This document shows positions 27,486 through 36,422 of a DNA stretch of 55,133 nucleotides, in pieces. The notes beneath the pieces were generated by a model. It saw only the letters and a list, made by a program, of their open reading frames with translations, ran no database searches and was not told the origin of the DNA. The DNA is taken from NCBI RefSeq assembly GCF_022842015.1, contig NZ_JALHQJ010000009.1, forward strand, positions 1 through 55,133, in the 5' to 3' direction. The stretch comes from Nitrosomonas sp. Lineage in GTDB: Bacteria; Pseudomonadota; Gammaproteobacteria; Burkholderiales; Nitrosomonadaceae. A program made the translations under genes and the position numbers. The number at the start of each line of letters is the position of its first letter. The first letter of the stretch is position 1.

Positions 27486-27525
27486 GAGCTATTGGGTTAG
27501 TCGTTTTTTGCCGCCGCAATAGCTC
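27486..27525 (+). terminator. Hairpin downstream of the FKBP gene
   Basis: A perfect 9-bp stem GAGCTATTG / CAATAGCTC with a 22-nt loop that contains a T run. The long loop makes it an untypical terminator. Confidence 0.4.
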
Positions 27526-27629
27526 ATTTGCCCTTCAATTCTTAAATCCATTTGGTCGATGCGGATTTAAACTTCGCTCCTTGAGACCAGCGAGTTGAAA
27601 ACCCGCCAACCTAACTAAATAAAGAGTAC

Positions 27630-27651
27630 GCCTCGCCGGTTGCGGCGAGGC
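27630..27651. terminator. GC-rich hairpin upstream of the DUF748 gene
   Basis: A perfect 9-bp stem GCCTCGCCG / CGGCGAGGC with GTTG loop. No T run follows, so it may be an attenuator, a protein-binding site or a late terminator for the FKBP transcript. The DUF748 start codon is 53 bp beyond it. Confidence 0.4.
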
Positions 27652-27704
27652 ACTTCAATCAAACTGAGCGTTTCATAATCAACTGAAAATGACAGGAAAC
27701 TGCT

Positions 27705-30700
27705 ATGACTACGACCATACAGCAACGTTTCATTCGACACAAACGTCTGAACATAAGTCTCGGCGTGATAGCGATTCTAATTATTCTGTTGGCTGCGCTC
27801 AGCTATTTTTGGTTGCCCGGTTACGCAAAATCTCAGCTTGAGATACGTCTGTCCGAACTGTTGCAACGCCCCGTCACAGTCGCTTTGATTGAAATCAAAC
27901 CGCATAAGCTAGAGCTGATCGTGCATGGTTTCCAAGTGGGTGTAAAAGCTGATACTGGCGAGCCCAGTGAATCGCTGCTTTCCTTTGATAGGTTTTATAT
28001 TGATCTCAGTATCGAGTCGCTAAAGCAACGTGCGCCTGTCATAACCGCAATCACTCTGACAAATCCTAAATTTCATTTGATTCGAGAAACAAAGGATCAA
28101 CTGAATATTTCTGATTTACTGGAAAAATTTAGCCAACCCTCGGATGAAGAAGAGGAAGAGGATCGTGCCACGAGATTCTCAATCAGCAACATTACGATCC
28201 AGGGGGGGCATTTTGAATTTCTTGACCGTCACATGCAGACTGATCATCAAATCACTGAAATTAACCTAGGCATTCCAATTATCGCCAATTTCGAGAGTGC
28301 AATAACACACTGGGTAGAGCCTCACTTCAGCGCAAAAATTAATGGGGCGCCTTTTTCATTAGAGGGCAAGCTGCGCCCATTTGCCGTTCCACAGGAAGCA
28401 ACATTGGCGCTTAAATTCAATGAAATAGATTTATCCGAGTTTGATCGATATGCGCCCTTGCCTCAGGGAATCAAACTCCTCTCAGGCTATTTCGACAGTG
28501 ATTTACTCGTTACATTTACACAGCAGCCGGACCAAGCGCCCGCTATTACGCTAACCGGCAATACAACATTGCGGCAATTGGCCATAAAGGATGGCACGGT
28601 AACTGCGCCCTATCGAACTGATGTAAAAAAACTGGACATCGCACTGACCCAGGTAGATTTAATGCGTGAGAAACCATCGCAAATTAAATTGAAAATGGAC
28701 CAAGTCAAATTAACGCGCGAGGGCGAAAGTGAACCTGCATTATCGCTCGCTCAGCTGGCTATCGACCGCATCCTGATCAATACCAAATCGCGCCGGATTG
28801 CTTTGGATGAAATAGTTCTGGATCGCCTGAATACGACCTTACGTCGGGAATCTGACGGCGAAATAGACCTGACCCGAATGTTCGAGCCTACCGATGCACA
28901 AGTACAGTCCCAAACGCAGACTCAAACACCCGTCCAAAAAACTGAAGTGAAAGCGCAAAAGAATATTCCCATCCCTGGCAGAAAACCGGCTTATCCTGAT
29001 TCCGACAGGATCAAGGTAGCCGAAGGCAAAGCAACCTCTAGTGATTCCGTTGCTCCACCTGCATCCGCGAGCAAAGAAGCGCCTGCCAGCAATAACGACA
29101 CGCAGTGGACTACTCAAGTCAAACGCATAAAACTCAATGAAGCTGCACTGCGTTACGAAGATCTGACACTGGAAAAGCTTACTCCGATGGTTGTTGAGAG
29201 CTTGAATCTCACTGTAGATAACGTTGACTTGAGTGGCACAACACCGTCGAATCTTGCATTGGAAGCTAAAGTCAATCAACGCGGCCAAATCAAAGTCGAC
29301 GGTTCATTGGGCTGGGCACCGCTTGTGGTTGATTTAACTCTTAATCTTAATGACGTTGATCTGGTGTCCTTACAAGGCTGGGGCGGTGACAAATTGACTG
29401 CCTTGCTAACCAGTGGCGATATCTCCTTTGACGGCACCATCAAAGCTCAGGGTGACCCACTGAAAATTCAGCTTGGCGGACGTGGAAATCTAGCCAATTT
29501 CAATGTATTTGATCCAAAAACTACGCGTGACCTGCTGCGCTGGAAAAAACTGGATATCAACGACCTGAGCTTTGTCAACGACCCGCTCCGTGTGAATGTA
29601 AAGGCAATCAAATTAAGTGACTTTTATGCACGCGTGACAATCCGGCCGGACGGCAGTCTCAATCTCAAGCATATTGTTCGACAGGATACTCCGTTAGAAC
29701 CTGTCGAAGCGATCGCCGATGCATCCCCTGCGGATACGCAACCAAATGAACCCTCACAACCAGCATCCGTTCGCATTGATAGCATTTCTTTGCAACAAGG
29801 CAGTGTTCATTTCAACGACCGTTTTATTAAGCCGAATTACTCCGCCAGGTTATCCGCGTTGTCAGGCCAGATTGGCCCCTTGCAAACCGGCAAAATCGGG
29901 AAAATCGACATACGGGGCATGGTGGGAAAAACCTCACCGTTGAAAATCAGCGGCTCGATCGATCCATTCGGTACGGAATTGCAGATGGATATCATGGCGC
30001 AAGTTAAAGATATTGATTTGCCGCCTTTCAGCCCTTATTCGGGGAAATTTATCGGTTATGCGATTGAAAAAGGCAAATTGTCAGCCGATGTTAACTACCA
30101 AGTCGAGAATGGCGCTTTATCAGCCGACAACAAAATATTTCTGGATCAATTCACGCTCGGTGAAAAAATTGATCGCGAGGATGCCGTCTCTCTACCGCTC
30201 GACCTGGCAATTACCCTGCTTAAAAACCGCCGCGGTGAAATTGACATACACTTGCCGCTCAAAGGATCGATTAATGATCCCGAATTTAACCTTGGCGACA
30301 TTATTTTCCAGGCATTCGTAAATCTGATCACTAAAGCAATTACTTCTCCTTTTACATTACTGGGCGCAGCATTTGAAGGTGGCGAAGAATTATCTGAAAT
30401 TACCTTCACTCCGGGTTTTGCGACTATCGAAGACGAATCCCTACAACGTCTGCAAACCTTGGCCGAAATTTTAAATGACCGTCCGTCTCTGGAATTGGAA
30501 ATTTCTGGTCACGTTGACCCTGCCGCGGATCATGAGGGATTGAAACTCGCCATGCTGCAAAACAAGGTAAAAGCGCAGAAATTAGCCGAGGATGTCAAGA
30601 AAGGAATTACCAGCGCTACTCTTGCGGATGTGACCTTTGCTCCGGAAGAATATAGCGAATACCTTGAGATGGCCTATAAGAAAGAAACTTTCGAAAAACC

Positions 30701-30941
30701 CACCAATCTTATCGGGCTAACTAAAAGCATTCCTGATGCCGAAATGGAGCAACTCATGCTTGAGCATACCGAGATACATGATAATGATTTGGAGGTGCTG
30801 GCAGAAAACCGCGCCAATGCGGCGCGCAACTGGCTGATCGAGAATGGCGGGGTGGCCAGCGATCGGATATTTGTCATCAGTCATGAAGCAAAAGTAGATG
30901 ACCAAAAGGCAGGTAGTCGGGTTGAGTTTTCATTGAAGTGA
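27705..30941 (+). CDS. DUF748/AsmA-like giant envelope protein
   Basis: 1078 residues. One N-terminal membrane anchor (about 17-38, ending YFWLPGYAKSQ) is followed by a very long periplasmic chain of repeated beta strands, as in AsmA/TamB-type proteins proposed to carry lipids between membranes. DUF748-type segments are visible around 150-330 and 500-890. A low-complexity Gln/Thr/Pro/Ser linker lies at about 395-465. The C-terminal 200 residues (FATIEDESLQRLQTLAEIL ... RANAARNWLIENGGV) resemble an OmpA-like peptidoglycan-binding tail with a helical insertion. The start ATG follows GACAGGAAACTGCT. The stop lies 28 bp from the convergent hsdR stop. Confidence 0.85.
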   Translation: MTTTIQQRFIRHKRLNISLGVIAILIILLAALSYFWLPGYAKSQLEIRLSELLQRPVTVALIEIKPHKLELIVHGFQVGVKADTGEPSESLLSFDRFYIDLSIESLKQRAPVITAITLTNPKFHLIRETKDQLNISDLLEKFSQPSDEEEEEDRATRFSISNITIQGGHFEFLDRHMQTDHQITEINLGIPIIANFESAITHWVEPHFSAKINGAPFSLEGKLRPFAVPQEATLALKFNEIDLSEFDRYAPLPQGIKLLSGYFDSDLLVTFTQQPDQAPAITLTGNTTLRQLAIKDGTVTAPYRTDVKKLDIALTQVDLMREKPSQIKLKMDQVKLTREGESEPALSLAQLAIDRILINTKSRRIALDEIVLDRLNTTLRRESDGEIDLTRMFEPTDAQVQSQTQTQTPVQKTEVKAQKNIPIPGRKPAYPDSDRIKVAEGKATSSDSVAPPASASKEAPASNNDTQWTTQVKRIKLNEAALRYEDLTLEKLTPMVVESLNLTVDNVDLSGTTPSNLALEAKVNQRGQIKVDGSLGWAPLVVDLTLNLNDVDLVSLQGWGGDKLTALLTSGDISFDGTIKAQGDPLKIQLGGRGNLANFNVFDPKTTRDLLRWKKLDINDLSFVNDPLRVNVKAIKLSDFYARVTIRPDGSLNLKHIVRQDTPLEPVEAIADASPADTQPNEPSQPASVRIDSISLQQGSVHFNDRFIKPNYSARLSALSGQIGPLQTGKIGKIDIRGMVGKTSPLKISGSIDPFGTELQMDIMAQVKDIDLPPFSPYSGKFIGYAIEKGKLSADVNYQVENGALSADNKIFLDQFTLGEKIDREDAVSLPLDLAITLLKNRRGEIDIHLPLKGSINDPEFNLGDIIFQAFVNLITKAITSPFTLLGAAFEGGEELSEITFTPGFATIEDESLQRLQTLAEILNDRPSLELEISGHVDPAADHEGLKLAMLQNKVKAQKLAEDVKKGITSATLADVTFAPEEYSEYLEMAYKKETFEKPTNLIGLTKSIPDAEMEQLMLEHTEIHDNDLEVLAENRANAARNWLIENGGVASDRIFVISHEAKVDDQKAGSRVEFSLK

Positions 30942-30969
30942 AAGCGGCCTAAATTGTATTCGTTCCGAT

Positions 30970-33900
30970 CTAAGCTGCCCACTTCCTTCCATGGCTGGCG
31001 TAATCCAGTATCCGATAAAACACGTCATCGCATTTTTCGCGGAATAGCACACGATCGTAACTTTCCGGCAGGTTGTTATCCAGCACTTGTTCAACGGTGG
31101 AACGGACAACCCGTTGGGTTTGCGTATCCTTGTGCCAATCCTGCACCAGCACCGTGGGATGTTCTTGCAGCAAACGATGCAACAGGGATTTGGCCGCCAG
31201 CTTGACTTTCTGCGTTTCGTCCTGCGTCATCCGTTCTTTTTTCAGTAAATCGAACAACTCCAGCTCATCCTCAGTCAGCCCTTCACGAATATGACGCTCA
31301 TCTTCCGTGCGCAAATCTTCGGTGAATTTCATTAATTCTTCGTAGTAATTTTCGGTCGATGAACCGCCGCTGTTGTAAGTTTCGATAATCTGCTGCAAGC
31401 GTTGCGCAAAATCGGTGCGCGTTGCATTTTGTTGCAGCATTAATTCCAGTTTATGTTGCAGAAAAGCGCGCAAATCGGCAATTTCGATATGCTTGTAAGT
31501 TGCCTGTTTGAATTCCTCGCGCAATTTGTCGAAATTGATTCTGCTCAGATCCCAGGTTCTGCCTTTTTGAACAATCTGATATTCCGACTCATTCTGCCGC
31601 GTCTTGAGCGTATCCGTGCTATCCACCACCACGCTTTCATCCAGCAACTCGGCAATCTTCCGGCTGATGGCATCGATATCCTTTTGCTCGATGAGGCTGT
31701 CGATCACTCCGCGCAAGTATTGAAATGCTGCGACTGCCCGGATTCTGTCGCGGTTATACTGCCCCATGATTTCCGGTTTGCATGCCTCGTACAGCGACGA
31801 AATGGCATTCTCGTACACATTGAACGCCTTGCGCCATTCATCGTTGGTCAGCAACGCATCGGCAAATTGATTGAATTTCGCAATGTTCTTGAACACATCG
31901 TCACCGTCCAGCACTTCGTCCAGCGCCACTTTCTTCTCGTGGCAGAACGCAAGACCCTGTGTAATCGCATCATCCAGCAGCCGGAACAATTCGGCTTTCT
32001 CCTTGACCGGCGGTTCATCTTGCTCGTTCTGCCCCTGCGCGTAATCACGCAACGCCAGTTTCATGTTGCGGAACACATTGTAGTAATCCACAATCTCGCC
32101 ATTGCGTTTTTCCACCTGGTTGATTTTCCACGAAGTTACACGATTGGCACGAGCGATGGTCTGCATCAAGGTATGTCCTTTCATCGGCTTGTCGAGATAC
32201 AGGGTCGAAACCGTAGGCGCATCAAAACCGGTCAGCCACATCGCGCAGACAAACACCAGTTGCAGCGGGTGCTCCGGGTCTTTGAAGTTGTATTCGATAT
32301 CGTGGCCGTGTGGGTCGAGCTGGTTCATGCGTTCGCGATGCGGTTTGAAGTTGAGTCCCTGCCCCGCGAATTTCCTTTCTTCATCCGCGTCCTCGCTGAC
32401 AATCACTGCCATTTCCACCGACCGCATGTAATCGACCTGCTGTTTTAATCGCCGCTTCTCGATATCACTGGCGGATTTTGCGATCGTGCCGAGCAGGCTT
32501 TTGATCTGCTCCTTCCACAGCCGCTGCACCTTATCGTACATTTTCACCGCGGTGAATTTATCCACCGACACCACCATGCCCTTGCCCAAGTAGCCGCGCC
32601 GGGGAAAGTGATACACCATATCCTGCGCAATGACCTCCAGCCGGGCATCGCGCTTGATCACTTCGATTTCCTTGGAGAAACGGTTTTCCAGCTTGACCTG
32701 CTGCGCTTCATCCAGATTTTCGTCTTCCAGGATCTGGTAAAACTCCTCGCTTAAATCCTCGTTTTGGATCAGCACTTCCGGCACCCGCTTCTGGTAAAAC
32801 AGCGGCACCGTCGCACCGTCATCCATTGATTGCTGGAAATTGTATTCCGACACATAATCGCCGAACCATGCGTTGGTCTTGCGCTCGCGCCCGAGCAGCG
32901 GCGTGCCGGTAAAGGCAAGGTATTGTGCATTGGGCAAGCCTTTGCGCATGTTTTCCGCCAGCGATTTGTATTGCGTTCGGTGCGCCTCATCGACAATGAC
33001 GATAATATCGTCACGCGCCGACAATTCCGGGTATTCCTGTCCTTGCGGCCAGCGGAATTTCTGGATCAGCGTGAATATCACACGCTTGTTCTGCCCGAGA
33101 AATTTGCGCATTTCCTCGCCGTTTTTGGGCTGAGCGGCCTCGGCCTTGCCCACCGTTCCGGTATGCAGGAAGTTGCGGTAAATCTGTCCATCCAGATCGG
33201 CACGATCGGTGATTACCACGAACGTAAAATTCCCGGTCTGCTTGCGGAAGATTTTGCGCGCATAAAATATCATCGAAAAACTCTTGCCTGATCCCTGCGT
33301 ATGCCAGAACACGCCGAGCTTACCGGCCCGTTCTTCACGCCGGAGGAAAGCGCCATACGCGCGGTTTACGCCGATGAACTGGTGATTCTGCGCAATGATC
33401 TTGGAATGATTCTGATAGTAAAGAATGAAATTTTCCAGGTAATCCAATAGCCGGTGCGGTGGCAGCAAACCCGCGATGACGCCCTCCAGACTGGTGCCTT
33501 GTTCGCGTATCCGGCTACGGTCGATTTTTTCCTTTTCATCATCGGCGCGCAACCAGTTGAAAAAATGCTCCCACTGCGCGGTGATGCTGCCCACCTTGGT
33601 TTCGATCGCATTGGACAGCACGCAAAAAGCATTGGTCAGAAAAAGCTGCGGAATTTCTGCCTGGTACGTGGTCAGATTGTCGTCAAACGCGCTGCGCAGT
33701 TTCACATTCGAGTTTTTCAGTTCGATGAACACCAGCGGAATCCCGTTCACGTACAGCAACACATCAGGACGGCGGAAACCGCGCTCGCCTTTGACCCAGA
33801 GCTGCGTCACGGCCAAATAACGATTGTTTTCCGGCGCATTGAAATCCAGGAGATACACGCGCTGCTGCTGACGCCGCCCGGTATCGTCGTCAAATTCAAC

Positions 33901-34209
33901 CGGAATGCCGTCGCGCAGCAAACCATAGATTTCCCGGTTGGCGGCGAGCAATGTCATCGCTTGCCGCCGTTCGCTCAACTGCTCCAGAGCGCTCTCAATC
34001 GCGACGGGTGGAATATCCGGATTCAAACGGAGCGCGGCTTCCCGCACCCGGTCAACCAAGATTACATCGCGTTTGCTGGCGCGGTTGGAACCGTCGTTCA
34101 AATCCTCCGCGCTTTCCGTGTAGCAATCGATCGCGTCGAAGCCGTGCAGATGCTGCAGCTTTTGCACCAGCGCTTGCTCGATCTGATCTTCGGAAATAAA
34201 ATTAGGCAT
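30970..34209 (-). CDS. hsdR: Type I restriction enzyme R subunit (endonuclease/translocase)
   Basis: 1079 residues, a normal full length. It has an N-terminal nuclease core with Asp149 in FRRPDVLLY and Glu163-x-Lys165 in FIELKNSN, then superfamily 2 helicase motifs: HTQGSGKSFS (303-312, motif I), VDEAHRTQ (406-413, motif II) and FTGTPLLG (433-440, motif III). A C-terminal helical domain for binding the methylase core starts near 850. It translocates DNA with ATP and cuts far from the site. All catalytic residues are present, so the gene looks active even though hsdM of the same locus is interrupted. The start is separated from fic by a repeat element and a cluster of palindromes (34238-34470), so it may have its own promoter there. 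Confidence 0.95.
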   Translation of the reverse strand: MPNFISEDQIEQALVQKLQHLHGFDAIDCYTESAEDLNDGSNRASKRDVILVDRVREAALRLNPDIPPVAIESALEQLSERRQAMTLLAANREIYGLLRDGIPVEFDDDTGRRQQQRVYLLDFNAPENNRYLAVTQLWVKGERGFRRPDVLLYVNGIPLVFIELKNSNVKLRSAFDDNLTTYQAEIPQLFLTNAFCVLSNAIETKVGSITAQWEHFFNWLRADDEKEKIDRSRIREQGTSLEGVIAGLLPPHRLLDYLENFILYYQNHSKIIAQNHQFIGVNRAYGAFLRREERAGKLGVFWHTQGSGKSFSMIFYARKIFRKQTGNFTFVVITDRADLDGQIYRNFLHTGTVGKAEAAQPKNGEEMRKFLGQNKRVIFTLIQKFRWPQGQEYPELSARDDIIVIVDEAHRTQYKSLAENMRKGLPNAQYLAFTGTPLLGRERKTNAWFGDYVSEYNFQQSMDDGATVPLFYQKRVPEVLIQNEDLSEEFYQILEDENLDEAQQVKLENRFSKEIEVIKRDARLEVIAQDMVYHFPRRGYLGKGMVVSVDKFTAVKMYDKVQRLWKEQIKSLLGTIAKSASDIEKRRLKQQVDYMRSVEMAVIVSEDADEERKFAGQGLNFKPHRERMNQLDPHGHDIEYNFKDPEHPLQLVFVCAMWLTGFDAPTVSTLYLDKPMKGHTLMQTIARANRVTSWKINQVEKRNGEIVDYYNVFRNMKLALRDYAQGQNEQDEPPVKEKAELFRLLDDAITQGLAFCHEKKVALDEVLDGDDVFKNIAKFNQFADALLTNDEWRKAFNVYENAISSLYEACKPEIMGQYNRDRIRAVAAFQYLRGVIDSLIEQKDIDAISRKIAELLDESVVVDSTDTLKTRQNESEYQIVQKGRTWDLSRINFDKLREEFKQATYKHIEIADLRAFLQHKLELMLQQNATRTDFAQRLQQIIETYNSGGSSTENYYEELMKFTEDLRTEDERHIREGLTEDELELFDLLKKERMTQDETQKVKLAAKSLLHRLLQEHPTVLVQDWHKDTQTQRVVRSTVEQVLDNNLPESYDRVLFREKCDDVFYRILDYASHGRKWAA

Positions 34210-34237
34210 GCAGTTTTCTATCCGGATTTGTTTTGCT

Positions 34238-34386
34238 TTAAGAGCACCTCTGAAAATCCATATTTCGTCACAAAACGTTGTTGTTCACAAAAAATGTTTC
34301 CTTACATATCAATTATATGCTGCGTCAACATTTTTTGTTCTCGCCTCATTCTGTTTAAAACTCTGAATTTTTAGAGGTGCCCTTAA
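34238..34386. mobile_element. MITE-like palindromic element between fic and hsdR
   Basis: The ends are near-perfect inverted repeats: TTAAGAGCACCTCTGAAAAT on the left, and on the right, read on the other strand, TTAAGGGCACCTCTAAAAAT. Inside, ACAAAAAATGTT (34287-34298) pairs perfectly with AACATTTTTTGT (34327-34338), so the whole 149 bp can fold into one long hairpin. No ORF. This is the structure of a non-autonomous element mobilised by a transposase elsewhere; I could not assign a parent insertion-sequence family. Confidence 0.6.
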
Positions 34387-34470
34387 CTTAATCACCGCCC
34401 AAGTTAAGGGAAACCGATTTCCTTTAACTTGGGTGTTAAATAAGTTAAGGGAAATGGATTTTCCTTAACT
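34380..34470. promoter_or_regulatory. Cluster of five AAGTTAAGGG-like decamers forming two palindromes
   Basis: Copies in alternating orientation lie at 34380, 34401, 34421, 34442 and 34461. Two near-perfect hairpins result: 34398-34433 (16-bp stem, one mismatch, loop CCGA) and 34443-34470 (12-bp stem, loop TGGA). The second runs across the fic stop codon (34465-34467). This lies upstream of hsdR and downstream of fic on their strand, so it may be an operator array or paired transcription stops. Confidence 0.5.
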
Positions 34471-35598
34471 AACGAACAAAGTTAGGTAACGATCAAACGT
34501 ATACACTCTTCCCTTTTGCTGTCCGGTAATTTCCTGCAACAGCCCTAATTGTTCGAAATCCCGGATCAAGGCATTCGCCGTTGGCGAACTCACGGGCAGA
34601 TTTCGTTCAATGTCAGCCGCTGTCACAATGGGCTTACGATACAATAAATTCAACAACTGCCGCGCATTGGCAGAGCGTTTGCCCAATGTCAACACAGCAA
34701 GTTCCACTTCGGTGCGCAGCGCCAATACCTGCCGGAATACGTCGCGTCCCTTGGTGGCGGTTTCGGCCACGCCTTGCAGAAAGAAACGCACCCAGTGAAT
34801 CAGGTCGTTCGATACCCGTACACCCATCAGCGCATCATAATAACTCGCCCGGTTGCGTTCGAAAAAATCCGACAAATACAACGAAGGTTTCTCCAATAAG
34901 CCATGGCTAACCAGATACAAAGGAATCAGCAAACGGCCAATACGGCCGTTGCCGTCCAGAAACGGATGAATGGTTTCAAACTGATAATGACTGATCGCCA
35001 CGCGGATCAAGTGCGGTACCACAATTTCCTCATTGTGCCAGAACGCTTCCAGATCGCTCATCAGGTCAGGCACGCCATCCGGATGGGAAGGAATAAACGC
35101 GGCATCCGTCAGGCTGGAGCCGCCGATCCAGTTCTGGCTGGTGCGAAACTCGCCGGGTAGCTTATGCTCGCCGCGCACCCCATGCATCAGGATTTCATGC
35201 GTTTGTTTCAGCAGCCAGTTCGACAGCGGTAACTGCTTTAATTCAGCAACCGCGCTATTCACCGCATCGATGTAATTGCGCACCTCGCGCCAGTCATTGC
35301 GTTTTTCCGGTTGAATCTGATCTTCCGACATCAACGCCTCGTCGATACCGGTCTGCGTGCCTTCAATGCGGCTGGAAGTCTGCGCCTCCTTCACCACGTG
35401 CATTTCAATGAACAGGTCGATGTCCGGCACGATCAAAGAAAAAGCGTTCAACTCCCCGAGCGCCCGGTTGGCCGCTTCCAGCAGGGTATTGATGGTCGCA
35501 TCTTCCCAGACCCACTCATGATTCACCGGTACCGGCTCAAAGCTCTTATACTGATAGCGCTGCTGCCAAGTGCCGGCTGTAAAGGTTTCAAATTTCAT
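34465..35598 (-). CDS. Fic-family protein with N-terminal inhibitory motif and C-terminal winged helix
   Basis: 377 residues. Fic enzymes transfer AMP (or another nucleotide part) to target hydroxyls. The catalytic loop HPFLDGNGRIGR (211-222) is complete. TSSRIEGT (74-81) fits the (S/T)xxxE(G/N) inhibitory helix located N-terminally, so the enzyme is of the self-restrained class II kind. Residues about 305-377 look like a winged helix-turn-helix. Fic genes of this layout are often found within type I restriction-modification operons, where their role is not established. The start overlaps (ATGA) the stop of a decayed hsdS fragment, which shows that it was once coupled to hsdS. The gene lies between hsdS and hsdR. 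Confidence 0.9.
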   Translation of the reverse strand: MKFETFTAGTWQQRYQYKSFEPVPVNHEWVWEDATINTLLEAANRALGELNAFSLIVPDIDLFIEMHVVKEAQTSSRIEGTQTGIDEALMSEDQIQPEKRNDWREVRNYIDAVNSAVAELKQLPLSNWLLKQTHEILMHGVRGEHKLPGEFRTSQNWIGGSSLTDAAFIPSHPDGVPDLMSDLEAFWHNEEIVVPHLIRVAISHYQFETIHPFLDGNGRIGRLLIPLYLVSHGLLEKPSLYLSDFFERNRASYYDALMGVRVSNDLIHWVRFFLQGVAETATKGRDVFRQVLALRTEVELAVLTLGKRSANARQLLNLLYRKPIVTAADIERNLPVSSPTANALIRDFEQLGLLQEITGQQKGRVYTFDRYLTLFVS

Positions 35599-35671
35599 TG
35601 ATGCTTCTCCATGTCGGGCGGAAACCGGATGCCAAAATGTTCGATGGAAAGTTTACGGAAGAAGGAGCATA
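35595..35671 (-). pseudogene. Remnant of an hsdS 3' end overlapping the fic start
   Basis: Read on the minus strand, this short stretch encodes KLSIEHFGIRFPPDMEKHQ and a stop, clearly homologous to the end of the intact HsdS (KLSVEHLDIQFPPGMEE). Just upstream, TGCTCCTTCTTCC matches the LLLP codons of HsdS but in another frame, so about 14 bases have been lost. The TGA stop overlaps the fic ATG as ATGA. Confidence 0.7.
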
Positions 35672-35706
35672 GCCAATCCATCCAATCTGTGCTAAATTCT
35701 GCCCAG

Positions 35707-35716
35707 TCTGACCAGA
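35707..35716. promoter_or_regulatory. Possible operator of the phd-vapC pair
   Basis: The palindrome TCTGACCAGA lies 17 bp before the antitoxin start. Antitoxin-toxin complexes commonly bind such sites. GGGGGAG seven bases before the ATG is a strong ribosome site. Confidence 0.3.
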
Positions 35717-35732
35717 ATAATGGGGGAGTATC

Positions 35733-35984
35733 ATGCCTAAAGAATGGCAACTGCAAGAAGCGAAAAGCAATTTCAGCCAACTGATCAAACAAGCAGCCAG
35801 CGGCGATGCCCAAACGGTCACCGTGCACGGCAAACCGGCGGCGGTGGTGGTTTCGGCGCAAGAATACGCCCGCCTCACCCGCCGTGAAGGCAAACTCTCC
35901 GACGCGCTGCTGCAACCCGGTCTCGCTGCGGATGATCTGGATATTTCCCGCAGCCGTGACACCGGACGCGCCATCGTGCTATGA
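35733..35984 (+). CDS. Antitoxin, Phd/YefM family
   Basis: 83 residues. The N-terminal LQEAKSNFSQLIKQAASGDA with TVTVHGKPAAVVVSAQEYARL (written here in two parts, residues 7-49) is the Phd/YefM DNA-binding and dimerisation fold. The acidic C-terminus (LAADDLDISRSRDTG) would wrap the toxin. It neutralises the VapC-type toxin encoded next and probably represses its own promoter. The stop overlaps the toxin start (ATGA). The pair runs opposite to the restriction-modification genes on both sides and is G+C-richer than most of the window. Confidence 0.9.
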   Translation: MPKEWQLQEAKSNFSQLIKQAASGDAQTVTVHGKPAAVVVSAQEYARLTRREGKLSDALLQPGLAADDLDISRSRDTGRAIVL

Positions 35985-36403
35985 GCTGGCTGCTCGATAC
36001 CTGCGCGCTGTCCGAGTATGTCCGGAGAGCCCCTGCGCCGGAAGTCATCCGCTGGCTGGACGAGCAGGATGAATCCAGCTTGTTTATCAGCGTCATCAGC
36101 CTGGGAGAAATCGAGAAAGGCATCCTCAAATTGCGCGCCTCCGATCCGCGCCGCAGCCAGAAGCTCACCGCCTGGCTGGGTAAGGTGGAGCAGCGTTTCG
36201 CGAGGTGCATCCTGCCGCTCGATACCGCCGCGCTGCATGTCTGGGCGCAAATCGCCGCGACTGCCGAACTGGCCGGGCAACCGCTGCCGGTGATGGATGG
36301 CCTGCTCATGGCCATCGCCCAATGCCACGGCCTCACCATCGTTACCCGCAACGTGCAGGACTTCACGCTGTACCCGCAAGTATTCAACCCTTGGGCGCTG
36401 TAG
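35981..36403 (+). CDS. vapC: Toxin, VapC/FitB-type PIN-domain ribonuclease
   Basis: 140 residues. A PIN domain with the acidic metal site expected of VapC: Asp6 in WLLDTCALSEY, Glu43 in SLGEIEKGI, an Asp near 104 in LPVMDGLLMAIA and Asp near 126 in TRNVQDF. VapC toxins cut tRNA or rRNA and stop growth when the antitoxin is lost. The start overlaps the antitoxin stop. The gene ends 19 bp from the convergent hsdS stop. Insertion of a stabilising toxin-antitoxin pair inside a restriction-modification operon would penalise loss of the locus; this is inference. Confidence 0.9.
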   Translation: MSWLLDTCALSEYVRRAPAPEVIRWLDEQDESSLFISVISLGEIEKGILKLRASDPRRSQKLTAWLGKVEQRFARCILPLDTAALHVWAQIAATAELAGQPLPVMDGLLMAIAQCHGLTIVTRNVQDFTLYPQVFNPWAL

Positions 36404-36422
36404 ATCAAACACACTGATGGCT

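Noticed and set aside
31453-34374. Long plus-strand frames opposite hsdR (up to 331 residues)
   Set aside because: They mirror hsdR, have no ribosome sites and show Leu/Arg/His-rich composition typical of antisense shadows. hsdR itself has full motif conservation.
34380-34470. CRISPR array
   Set aside because: The decamers are too short, alternate in orientation and lack unique spacers of constant length; no cas genes are present.
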